From: Clostridia bacterium
GTDB taxonomy: Bacteria; Bacillota; DAOUPZ01
Reading direction: 5' to 3'
Length of the DNA: 64,000 bases
Assembly (NCBI GenBank): GCA_030625885.1
Contig: DAOUPZ010000013.1
Span: forward strand, 40,006-104,005
How positions within the stretch are numbered: position 1 is the stretch's first letter; each line of letters begins with the position of its first letter. The translations under genes and the position numbers were made by a program. The notes under the pieces are model-generated. The model was not told the origin of the DNA. It worked only from the letters and a program-made list of their open reading frames with translations, and did not search any database. Below are positions 56,145-64,000 of the stretch, piece by piece.

Positions 56145-57524
56145 TTGGAGAATTTTATTGAAATATTAGAAAAGATTGACAGTATCGTTTGGGGGCCAGT
56201 TTTGATTATCTTATTGGTAGGAACCGGTCTGTATCTCAGCGTGATGCTGAAGGGGATTCAACTGCGCAAAATGAAACATGCTGTAGAGTTGGTTTCGGGT
56301 AAATTTGATGATCCGCATGAGGAAGGTGAAATAACCCATTTCCAGGCACTGAGTGCGGCGTTATCTGCTACTATAGGGACGGGGAATATTGCCGGGGTAG
56401 CAACTGCAATCGCAGCAGGGGGACCGGGCGCTGTTTTTTGGATGTGGGTTAGTGCACTGGTAGGAATGGCAACTAAATTTACCAGCTGTATGCTTTCTTT
56501 GAAGTTTCGTACCATTGATGAAGAAGGCAGAGCCAGTGGGGGACCGATGTATTATTTGGAAAGAGGGGTCGGCTCCAAATGGCTGGGAATCATGTTTGCG
56601 CTCTTTACGGCCATCACTTGTTTTGGTACGGGTAATATGGTACAGGTTAATGCAATCGCAGATGGGATTGACAATATGATTAAAATTCCAGGAGCAATTG
56701 GTTCTATTCCCATGACGCGAATTGTAACCGGTATTGTAACCGCCATTTTTGTGGCGTTAGTTATTATTGGGGGGATTAAGCGAATAGGGGCTGTAGCCAG
56801 TAAAGTGGTGCCGCTGATGGCTGTTATTTACAGTGTGGGTGCGATAACTGTTTTAATTTTGAATGCTGATAAGGTTCTAGAAGCATTCCAATTAATTTTT
56901 TACTATGCGTTTAACCCCACTGCCGCAGTAGGCGGCTTTGCGGGTTCGGTAGTGGCGCAGACGATTCGGTTCGGCGTTGCGCGCGGGGTATTTTCCAATG
57001 AATCGGGTTTAGGAACGGCACCCATTGCACATGGGGCGACGAAAACGAGAGAACCTGTTCGTGAAGGTTTAGTGGCGATGTTGGGTCCTTTTATTGATAC
57101 GATTATTGTTTGTACCATGACGGCTTTGGCGATTGTATCCACGGGTGTTTGGAATTCGGGTGTTTCCGGTTTAGATTTAACAGCTAGTGCCTTTGGGGCC
57201 AAGTTATCTTTTGGGCAGGAAATTGTTTCTATATCGATTATTTTCTTTGCATTTACAACCATTATTGGTTGGTCTTATTATGGGGAACGAAGTTTTGCCT
57301 ATTTGTTTGGCGAAAAATGGGTGTGGACTTATCACTTAATTTATGTATGTTGTGTTCCGCTCGGTGCGATTTTTAAGCTAAGTTTGGTATGGACGATTTC
57401 TGATATTTTTAATGCCTTTATGGTTTTGCCGAACTTGATCGGTCTGCTTTTGCTTAGTCCGATTGTACTGCGTGAAACGAAGGATTATTTTGCGCGTGAC
57501 ATGGGCCGTATTCCACGCGATTAG
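56145..57524 (+). CDS. Sodium:alanine/glycine symporter (AGCS family), copy 1
   Basis: 459 residues, about 11 helices. Family motif ALSATIGTGNIAGVATAIAA, GGPGAVFWMW, and a later QTIRFGVARGVFSNESGLGT. Start TTG 56145 is preferred (AAAAGGA 10 bases upstream) over GTG 56136, 2 bases after it. Imports alanine or glycine with Na+. It has no riboswitch, unlike the next copy, with which it is about three-quarters identical. Confidence 0.93.
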   Translation: MENFIEILEKIDSIVWGPVLIILLVGTGLYLSVMLKGIQLRKMKHAVELVSGKFDDPHEEGEITHFQALSAALSATIGTGNIAGVATAIAAGGPGAVFWMWVSALVGMATKFTSCMLSLKFRTIDEEGRASGGPMYYLERGVGSKWLGIMFALFTAITCFGTGNMVQVNAIADGIDNMIKIPGAIGSIPMTRIVTGIVTAIFVALVIIGGIKRIGAVASKVVPLMAVIYSVGAITVLILNADKVLEAFQLIFYYAFNPTAAVGGFAGSVVAQTIRFGVARGVFSNESGLGTAPIAHGATKTREPVREGLVAMLGPFIDTIIVCTMTALAIVSTGVWNSGVSGLDLTASAFGAKLSFGQEIVSISIIFFAFTTIIGWSYYGERSFAYLFGEKWVWTYHLIYVCCVPLGAIFKLSLVWTISDIFNAFMVLPNLIGLLLLSPIVLRETKDYFARDMGRIPRD

Positions 57525-57565
57525 GGAAAACAGTGGTAGACTGTGGTCTTTCTACTTTCAGCTAA

Positions 57566-57596
57566 AAAAGGAGTATAACTCCTCCTTTTTTATTTT
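57566..57596 (+). terminator. Rho-independent terminator
   Basis: AAAAAAGGAG-TATAA-CTCCTCCTTTTTT. Confidence 0.85.
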
Positions 57597-57844
57597 ATAA
57601 ATCATAATCTATCAATATATTATCCATAATTTTTAAAAATAAGACATAATATAACAGGGAAAATTGATAAAGTATTGAAATAATTTCCTATTTAATATAT
57701 CATTATATACTGTGTGAGGCAGAATATAATAAGTACTTTTGTAATGGATTAGAAATCTAAAACGAATATTTGGATGCGTCATGTTTGTGGGAAGAGGCAA
57801 GAAAAAAAGGAAATATTTTAAATTAATTAAATATTATACGGATG

Positions 57845-58036
57845 ATGGCTGCAGAAGAAGGGACTATATTCCCTGCCGAAGGGGCAAGAAGAATGCTTCG
57901 AAAATCTCAGGCTCTCCTTAAGGAGAAGTACTGCAGCCGGACGGACCTCTGGAGAGACCAAAGTTTTGAGGCGCCGAAGGAGCAAACTCTTGTAAAAGAG
58001 TGAAACTCTCAGGTAAAAGGACAGGGGGTGAGAACT
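57845..58036 (+). promoter_or_regulatory. Tandem glycine riboswitch
   Basis: Two glycine aptamers in a row. First, about 57845-57943, with GGCTGCAGAAG at its head, GCCGAAGGGGCAAG, ATCTCAGGCTC and the closing CTGCAGCC. Second, about 57946-58036, with GACCTCTGGAGAGACC, GCGCCGAAGGAGCAA, TGAAACTCTCAGGTAAAAGG and ACAGGGGG. These CCGAAGG-GCAA and CTCAGG-AAAAGGACAG elements are the hallmark of the class. It probably turns on the symporter gene when glycine is present. A 15-base hairpin follows at 58125-58157 near the ribosome site. Confidence 0.93.
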
Positions 58037-58124
58037 GAGACACTAAGTAGTGTCTAATTGGTGTTTTCACAGAGGTCAAATCATAAAATGTTTGGCTTCT
58101 TTATTTTTTTATAACATTTTTAGT

Positions 58125-58157
58125 GTCTTTTACATATGTTAGACATATGTGAAAGAC
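58125..58157 (+). promoter_or_regulatory. Hairpin in the riboswitch expression platform
   Basis: GTCTTTTACATATGT pairs (one G-T) with ACATATGTGAAAGAC around a TAG loop, 27 bases before AGGAG of the symporter gene. A run of seven T's at 58104-58110 precedes it. It may be part of the on/off structure or protect the 5' end. Confidence 0.5.
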
Positions 58158-58198
58158 GTTATGTTGACGAGCAAAAATTAAAAAGGAGATGGCGTAAG

Positions 58199-59605
58199 TT
58201 GGATGGTTTTATGAATATTTTGGATACAATTGATGGTGTTGTTTGGGGACCGATTATGATTATCCTCTTGGTTGGGACAGGTTTATACCTTACTGTATCC
58301 TTAAAGTTTATTCAAATGCGGAAATTAAAGCATTCTGTAGAGCTGGTTTCTGGTAAATATGATGACCCAAGTGAAGAAGGAGAAATAACACATTTTCAAG
58401 CGTTATGTTCTGCATTATCGGCTACCATTGGTACAGGAAATATTGCGGGTGTAGCGACAGCGATTGCTTCTGGCGGTCCGGGTGCGGTTTTTTGGATGTG
58501 GGTAACCGCTTTAGTAGGAATGGCCACTAAGTTTACCAGTTGTACGCTTTCGCTTAAGTATCGTGTGATTCATAAAGATGGAAAAACCAATGGGGGACCC
58601 ATGCATTATTTAGAAAAAGGTGTCGGTTCGAAACCATTGGGTGTGATGTTTGCGTTGTTTACCATCCTCGCTTCTTTTGGGATTGGTAATTTGGCTCAGG
58701 TTAATTCGATTGCAGACGGAGTTGATAACCTGATACATATTCCCGGTGCGATTGGATCTATTCCCATGACACGTATTATATCCGGCCTTGTAATCGCTTT
58801 GTTTGTAGGGTTGGTCATTATAGGCGGAATTAAAAGAATTGGTGCGGTAGCGAGTAAAATAGTACCCCTTATGGCTGTTATTTATAGTATCGGGGCCCTT
58901 GCTATTCTGATTATGAATGCAGATAAAGTGCCTGAAGCATTTAGCATGATTTTTTATTATGCCTTTAATCCTTCTGCGGCAGCCGGTGGATTTGCGGGTG
59001 CGATGGTGGCACAAACGATTCGTTTTGGCGTTGCGCGCGGGGTGTTCTCCAATGAATCGGGTTTAGGAAGTGCGCCTATTGCACATGGTGCAGCTAAAAC
59101 GAAGGAGCCGGTACGTGAAGGTTTAGTAGCGATGATGGGACCCTTTATTGATACGATTATTGTTTGTACTATGACGGCGTTGGCTATTATTTCGACTGGC
59201 GTATGGAATTCTGGTGCTTCTGGTTTGGATTTGACAGCCAGTGCTTTTGCATCTAAGTTATCATATGGGACAAATTTGGTTTCTATCTGTATTGTTTTCT
59301 TTGCTTTTACAACGGTTATGGGTTGGTCATATTATGGGGATCGTTGTGTGGATTATCTATTTGGAGAAAAAGGGGTTAAGATTTATCACTGGATTTTTGT
59401 CTGCTGTGTTCCTTTAGGTGCTATTTTTAAATTGAGCGTGGTTTGGACGATTTCCGATATTTTTAATGGATTAATGGCATTACCCAACCTGATTGGACTG
59501 CTGATCCTCAGTCCTGTTGTGCTGCGGGAAACAAAAGATTATTTTGCGCGTGATAAGGGGCAAATCTCCCGTAGTGATAATAATAAAGTGGATGTGACAT
59601 TATAG
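58199..59605 (+). CDS. Sodium:glycine/alanine symporter (AGCS family), copy 2, riboswitch controlled
   Basis: 468 residues from TTG 58199, with AGGAG 10 bases upstream; ATG 58211 is a second candidate. MDGFMNILDTIDGVVWGPIM corresponds to the start of copy 1. Same motifs ALSATIGTGNIAGVATAIAS and TIRFGVARGVFSNESGLGS. The glycine riboswitch identifies glycine as the likely substrate. The C terminus is 9 residues longer than copy 1. The copies were produced by tandem duplication and then differ in control: only this one senses glycine. Confidence 0.95.
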   Translation: MDGFMNILDTIDGVVWGPIMIILLVGTGLYLTVSLKFIQMRKLKHSVELVSGKYDDPSEEGEITHFQALCSALSATIGTGNIAGVATAIASGGPGAVFWMWVTALVGMATKFTSCTLSLKYRVIHKDGKTNGGPMHYLEKGVGSKPLGVMFALFTILASFGIGNLAQVNSIADGVDNLIHIPGAIGSIPMTRIISGLVIALFVGLVIIGGIKRIGAVASKIVPLMAVIYSIGALAILIMNADKVPEAFSMIFYYAFNPSAAAGGFAGAMVAQTIRFGVARGVFSNESGLGSAPIAHGAAKTKEPVREGLVAMMGPFIDTIIVCTMTALAIISTGVWNSGASGLDLTASAFASKLSYGTNLVSICIVFFAFTTVMGWSYYGDRCVDYLFGEKGVKIYHWIFVCCVPLGAIFKLSVVWTISDIFNGLMALPNLIGLLILSPVVLRETKDYFARDKGQISRSDNNKVDVTL

Positions 59606-59636
59606 AAAAACGGATCTGGGAAAAAGAAACTTAAAA

Positions 59637-59680
59637 CCATAAAAATAGGACGCCTGAGAAGGCGTCCTATTTTTATGGTT
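59637..59680. terminator. Bidirectional terminator
   Basis: CCATAAAAATAGGACGCC-TGAGAA-GGCGTCCTATTTTTATGG, perfect 18-base arms between the converging symporter and noc genes; the noc stop lies in the right arm. Confidence 0.92.
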
Positions 59681-60521
59681 TTTTGATAATAATATGAATT
59701 TCCATAGTATCTTCATTTATATTTTGATTTAAGTTAACTTTAAAACCGTCTTTTTTAAACTTGTTAAAAGATCTATCAACTTGTTTTTTTATTTTATGAA
59801 AATCGTCTGCAGCGGCTTTGCTTTTGGATTTTTGAGGCGGATGTTTTTTGATTATAACCTGGGAAATAATTTGGTTTTGATCGTTACTAATTATCTCTTC
59901 TGTCTCTTTAACAGTGAGATTATGATCAATAATTTCCTTTAAATATTCTAACTGTTGCTGGGGATCTTTAACTTTTAATAAAGCACGTGCATGACGTTCT
60001 GTAATATAATTTAGATTTAATTCTTGGAGAATAAAACTCGGCAATTTAAGCAATCGAAGCTTATTGGCGATAAAGGGCTGACTTTTCCCAATACGCTGAG
60101 ATAATTGTTCCTGGGTATATTGATATCGATCAATCAAGAGTTTATAGGCAAGTGCTTCGTCTACAACCGAAAGATTTTCGCGCTGTACGTTTTCAATTAG
60201 GGCGATTTCAGCCATCATTTTATCATCAATAGCTTTAACCAGGGCAGGTATGGTTTGTAATCCGGCGAGTTTTGAAGCTCGCCAGCGGCGCTCGCCCGCA
60301 ATTAATTCAAAGTTTCCATCATTAATTTTACGAACAATGATGGGTTGAAGGAGACCATATTGTAGGATGGATTCTTTTAATTCTTGTAAGCTGTGATCAT
60401 CGAATTTTTTGCGCGGCTGATCAGGATTTGCAATGATATGATGAATACTTATGTATTTTACGCCATTTTGATTGGGGTGATGGGTATTACCATCTAAGGA
60501 TTTAACTTGACGGTCTTTCAT
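59673..60521 (-). CDS. ParB/Noc-family DNA-binding protein
   Basis: 282 residues. ParB N domain with ISIHHIIANPDQPRKKFD and the CTP-binding segments GLLQPIIVRK and LIAGERRWRASKLAGL; then helix-turn-helix YTQEQLSQRIGKSQPFIANKLRLLKLP; a variable C-terminal dimer domain. Size and motif fit Noc (nucleoid occlusion) or Spo0J. No soj/parA is next to it, favouring Noc or an orphan. SD AAAGGAGTG precedes the ATG. Confidence 0.88.
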   Translation of the reverse strand: MKDRQVKSLDGNTHHPNQNGVKYISIHHIIANPDQPRKKFDDHSLQELKESILQYGLLQPIIVRKINDGNFELIAGERRWRASKLAGLQTIPALVKAIDDKMMAEIALIENVQRENLSVVDEALAYKLLIDRYQYTQEQLSQRIGKSQPFIANKLRLLKLPSFILQELNLNYITERHARALLKVKDPQQQLEYLKEIIDHNLTVKETEEIISNDQNQIISQVIIKKHPPQKSKSKAAADDFHKIKKQVDRSFNKFKKDGFKVNLNQNINEDTMEIHIIIKKP

Positions 60522-61100
60522 TTAATACCACTCCTTTAACTATAAATGAATTATATATGATTTAAAATTATAAATTTTAGCTATATTTAGTTATATAATA
60601 AAGAATTTACATTGCAGGTTTCCAGAGCCATTCTAAATGTAAAGTCCTTATTGCAAAGCAGATACCAATAATTATTCGACGCGATATCAAAAAAACCTGT
60701 CTTTTTTGACAATAGTCGTGTAAAAAATTAGTATATTTACATTTGTTTCTTTCATATTGGTAAAATCTGTGGTTATTGCTATGTGAATTCAAAGTTAAAT
60801 AAATATTTTGCAAAAGAAATGTTGATTCAACAAAAGGCTAGAGAAAGCGATAGATTATATAACTGAAGGATAACGCTCAAAATTATTATGCAGCGATATT
60901 TGAAATTAGGTGTATTCCCGACAATATCTAGAACAAAAGTACTAATTTTTTTGAAACAATTGCAGGAATTTAATAATAATATGTAAAATTTTAATATAAT
61001 CGAAGAAATATTTATTAGAATTTTAAGGCTCTTCACCAAAACATGTTGTTCAGCTAATGTTAATGAACCATACTATATTCTATAATTGAGGAGAGGTGTT
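60522..61100. other. AT-rich intergenic region between noc and adhesin
   Basis: No gene, RNA or clear terminator found. Very AT-rich. Divergent promoters for noc and the adhesin are expected here; I could not assign them with confidence. A ParB-type palindrome (TGTTTCACGTGAAACA-like) is not visible. Confidence 0.6.
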
Positions 61101-64000
61101 ATGCAAATGGCGAGAAAATCACAAAAATTATCTATCTTTATGAGATGTGTAAGAAGAAGTGTGGCTGTTATTCTTATTGTTGCTTTAGTTGTAAGTTTTC
61201 CATTGACGAGTTTCAGTCAAAATGCAGCTTATGCAGAGGAAACAATAATTGAAAACGTAGATGGAGGAGAGTCGATCGATACGGGTCGGACTGATATAAA
61301 TGTTGATAGTAATCTGACGGATGATATTGAAATAACGGAAAAAGCGGATGATGATACAGCAAGAAAATATATGATCAGACATTATGTAAAGGACAGAAAT
61401 AGAAAACTAAGGAAAGTAAAAGTTAGGAAAGTAATAGAACCAGAAGAATCTGAAGTTAACATAGAAAACGGATCAGCAGAGAGAGATGAAGCAATAATCA
61501 ATGCACCAGTCATAACAATAACCGGAGATAATCTACTGATTGTGGAGGCAGGCAGTGAATATGTGGAATTGGGCGCTATCGCTGTTGATGAAGAAGACGG
61601 TGATTTAACGGAAACGATTGAAATAATAGGTCAAGTGGATACGGATACGGTAGGAGACTATACAATCAGGTATCATGTAACGGATAGTGAGGGAAATGCA
61701 GCGGTAGAAGCAGTAAGGGAAGTAAAGGTTATAGAAGCTATTTCAATAGATGTAGTTTCGGCTGCGCCTGTTATTACGTTAAATGGTGATCGTGAACTGA
61801 CTATAGAAATAAATAATGGTTATAGAGATTTAGGTGCTGCAGCCGTTGATGATTGTGACGGGGATATAACAGATAATATAATGATAACAGGAAAAGTAGA
61901 TGTTAATAGAATAGGAACATATATTTTAAAGTATAACGTGACTGATAAGCAAGGTAATGCAGCAAAAGAGGTAGTAAGAACCGTTCATGTTGTGAAAAAA
62001 GAGATACTGGCGAAACCATTAGGGCTGTTTTCTGCACAAAGTACGGGTTTGGTTGTTGCTGCAAACAATAATGCCGAAGATTTGGTAAATAAAATCTTAG
62101 GCGAAGGGGTAACGGCAAGCAATATTACTTTTACTGGCACATCTAATTCAGCAGGGATATTTTCACGAGGAACGGGGATTATTGGGTTTGAGGAAGGGAT
62201 CATATTGAGTTCAGGTTATGCTGAATATGCTGTTGCACCAAATGATAGTGATTCAAAAACAGGTAGCAATGGATTAAGTGGGGATGAAGATTTAACTGCT
62301 TTAGCCGGGATGGGGACATTTGATGCGACAATACTTGAATTTGATTTTGTACCTGAAAACGATAAAGTATCCTTTCAATACGTTTTTTCATCAGAAGAAT
62401 ATAATGAGTTTGCTAATGGTGGTGTTAACGATACTTTCGGTTTCTTTATAAACGGCAATAATGTTGCATTAATTCCTAATACCAGTATACCTGTATCTAT
62501 TAATACTGTTAATGGGGGTAATCCTTACGGAACAAATGCTCAGCATCCAGAATATTTTATTAATAATGATACAAGTGATGGTGGGGGAACAATAGATACG
62601 CAGATGGACGGATTGACAGTGGTGTTTTCTGTACAAGCCGATGTAAATGCGGGGGAAACAAACCATATTAAATTAGCTATTGCTGATGGGGGTGATGATT
62701 CTTATGATTCCAACGTTTTCATCAAAGCGGATAGTATCAATGACCGCCCTGCTCAACCGGGTCAATTATCAATAGGTACGATCAGTGGCAATACAGTAGA
62801 GATATTGCGGGAAGAAGGCAGTGATGGGACTATATCAGCTGACTGGAGCGCTAAAAATGAATCAGGGTCTGTAATTGATTCCGGTAATATAAGTTTTAAT
62901 GATGGAGAAACGAGCAAGACAATCAACGTTCCGGATGGAACAAAATCTATTGCCATATCCAATCCTACGGGTGGTGCGGTGATCAGTGCAGATGGGGGGA
63001 CGCAGGTAGTTGGTGGTAATACAGCTCCAACAATCAGTGATATATTAGATCAACCCATATTTGAGGATCATGCTTCGGAAGCGATAGCCTTTACAATAGG
63101 GGATAATGAAACGGCTGTCGTGGACCTGGCAGTAAGTGTGAGTTCATCAAATGAAACATTGATACCGATTGGAAATATTGTAAAAGGTGGCAGCGGAGCA
63201 GATCGCACAATAACGGTTACGCCTGCAGCAGATAAAAATGGGACGGCAACTATTACGGTTGAAGTAAGTGATGGCAGTCTGACGGTCAATGATACTTTTG
63301 GGTTTACAGTTAATGCTGTAAACGATGCGCCTGGTTTTACAAAAGGGGAGAATATAAACGTTAATGAGAGTACAAAAGAGCAGACAATCGCTAATTGGGC
63401 GAGTGATATTTCTGCCGGTCCTGGCGATGAATTAGAACAAAGTGTAACATTTATAGTTGCAAATGATAACAGTACTTTGTTTACTACCCAACCTGTAATT
63501 TCTGCCAACGGCACATTAAGCTTTGCGGCCAAGGAGGGTGTAGAGGGAACGGCTAATGTATCCGTACAGATTAAGGATGATGGAGGTACGGCCAATGGTG
63601 GTGAAGATACTTCTGAAGTTCAAAACTTTGATATAGTTGTGGATACTATTGTACCAATGGTTGTGGTAGGTACACCATCGCCATTAGTCACACAAGGCGG
63701 GCCGATAACTTATATCGTTAGTTATACAGGAGCGGATAGTATCAGCTTGGATACGGGAGATGTATCATTAAATAGCACAGGAACAGCAGCAGGGACAGTA
63801 GCTGTAAGTGGATCTGGAAACGAACAGAGAACAGTAACAATTAGTGATATAAGCGGCGATGGAACACTAGGGATCAGTATAGCAGCTGGTACAGCAGCAG
63901 ATACAGCAGGGAATGAAGCAGCAGCGACTAGTCCGTCAACTACTTTTACAGTAGATAATACAAATCCAGCAGTACCAGTCATAACCACACCAGCACAAAC
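61101..64000 (+). CDS. Large secreted multidomain adhesin, N-terminal part (runs off window)
   Basis: Open from ATG 61101 (GAGGAGAGGTG upstream) to base 64000 without a stop, so at least 966 residues. Signal peptide with cleavage after AYA (residue 45). Two DUF5011/HYR-like Ig domains (about 133-211, PVITITGDN..., GDLTETIEIIGQVDTDTVGD; and 220-296). A choice-of-anchor L domain (about 321-545; FVFSSEEYNEFANGG-like text, DTFGFFINGNNVALIP). Then Calx-beta or cadherin-like units (about 555-850) with NDAPGF and a repetitive Bap-type Ig-like segment (TYIVSYTGADSISLDTGDVS). Surface attachment or biofilm role inferred. The far C terminus with any cell-wall anchor is outside the window. Confidence 0.88.
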   Translation, partial: MQMARKSQKLSIFMRCVRRSVAVILIVALVVSFPLTSFSQNAAYAEETIIENVDGGESIDTGRTDINVDSNLTDDIEITEKADDDTARKYMIRHYVKDRNRKLRKVKVRKVIEPEESEVNIENGSAERDEAIINAPVITITGDNLLIVEAGSEYVELGAIAVDEEDGDLTETIEIIGQVDTDTVGDYTIRYHVTDSEGNAAVEAVREVKVIEAISIDVVSAAPVITLNGDRELTIEINNGYRDLGAAAVDDCDGDITDNIMITGKVDVNRIGTYILKYNVTDKQGNAAKEVVRTVHVVKKEILAKPLGLFSAQSTGLVVAANNNAEDLVNKILGEGVTASNITFTGTSNSAGIFSRGTGIIGFEEGIILSSGYAEYAVAPNDSDSKTGSNGLSGDEDLTALAGMGTFDATILEFDFVPENDKVSFQYVFSSEEYNEFANGGVNDTFGFFINGNNVALIPNTSIPVSINTVNGGNPYGTNAQHPEYFINNDTSDGGGTIDTQMDGLTVVFSVQADVNAGETNHIKLAIADGGDDSYDSNVFIKADSINDRPAQPGQLSIGTISGNTVEILREEGSDGTISADWSAKNESGSVIDSGNISFNDGETSKTINVPDGTKSIAISNPTGGAVISADGGTQVVGGNTAPTISDILDQPIFEDHASEAIAFTIGDNETAVVDLAVSVSSSNETLIPIGNIVKGGSGADRTITVTPAADKNGTATITVEVSDGSLTVNDTFGFTVNAVNDAPGFTKGENINVNESTKEQTIANWASDISAGPGDELEQSVTFIVANDNSTLFTTQPVISANGTLSFAAKEGVEGTANVSVQIKDDGGTANGGEDTSEVQNFDIVVDTIVPMVVVGTPSPLVTQGGPITYIVSYTGADSISLDTGDVSLNSTGTAAGTVAVSGSGNEQRTVTISDISGDGTLGISIAAGTAADTAGNEAAATSPSTTFTVDNTNPAVPVITTPAQ

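Noticed and set aside
61185..63988. Several minus-strand frames opposite the adhesin
   Set aside because: They are shadows of a long biased plus-strand frame with signal peptide and recognisable domains that is open to the window end.

Overview
ORGANISM. The window looks like the chromosome of an anaerobic, endospore-forming Firmicute (Clostridia or a sporulating Negativicute; species not determined). It has AT-rich intergenic DNA, strong AGGAGG ribosome binding sites and frequent TTG/GTG starts. Sporulation and germination genes are present: a CotF-like coat protein, GerW/YtfJ, a GerAB-type permease and a SpoIIE-type phosphatase. It also has a selenoprotein subunit of a glycine/sarcosine/betaine-type reductase, an aldehyde:ferredoxin oxidoreductase end, a membrane pyrophosphatase, a glycine riboswitch and c-di-GMP enzymes. 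LAYOUT. 1-9.6 kb is an amino-acid/methylamine fermentation block: AOR end, SHMT-like protein, creatinase/ectoine-hydrolase-type enzyme, SSS symporter, the two subunits of a substrate-specific reductase component (the second with in-frame UGA for selenocysteine and a hairpin directly after it), then about 0.9 kb of debris containing two fragments of other grd genes and several strong hairpins, then an NSS symporter. 9.7-17.7 kb holds a CPA2 antiporter with a PII-like partner, a heptad-repeat coiled-coil protein, an AEC carrier, BCAT, topoisomerase III and a coat protein. 17.7-28.6 kb holds a CHASE4-GGDEF cyclase, MazG-like/YybS/bL9/LonC, Dtd, a stand-alone enolase N-domain-like protein, a metallo-beta-lactamase-fold hydrolase, a chemoreceptor preceded by a likely c-di-GMP-II riboswitch, and GerW. 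28.8-40 kb holds a DUF2953 protein, a LysM-NlpC/P60 hydrolase, the lower glycolysis run gap-pgk-tpiA-gpmI-eno, secG and hppA. 40-44.7 kb holds a GerAB-like permease, a SpoIIE/STAS/HATPase partner-switching trio and a PAS-GGDEF cyclase. 44.8-53.1 kb has two divergent ABC export operons; the right-hand one has an ATT start and two in-frame TAA codons. 53.1-60.5 kb holds a pair of half-size TauE proteins, two ribbon-helix-helix paralogues, a PHP phosphatase, two AgcS symporters (the second behind a tandem glycine riboswitch) and a Noc/ParB protein. 61.1-64 kb is the start of a very large secreted adhesin that runs off the window. HOW THEY FIT. Na+-coupled carriers (SSS, NSS, AgcS x2) import amino acids and methylated glycine derivatives. 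A creatinase-type hydrolase plus the reductase could turn one of these into acetyl phosphate. c-di-GMP cyclases, a candidate riboswitch-controlled chemoreceptor and an adhesin suggest control of attachment. REPEATS. Intergenic gaps carry two dispersed repeat families: 17-20 bp palindromes built around GGGGACA/TGTCCCC, and a mosaic family containing gcaggtagcaggtaggg and hairpins such as gcagcc-N-ggctgc. In two places they extend to, or into, coding 3' ends.
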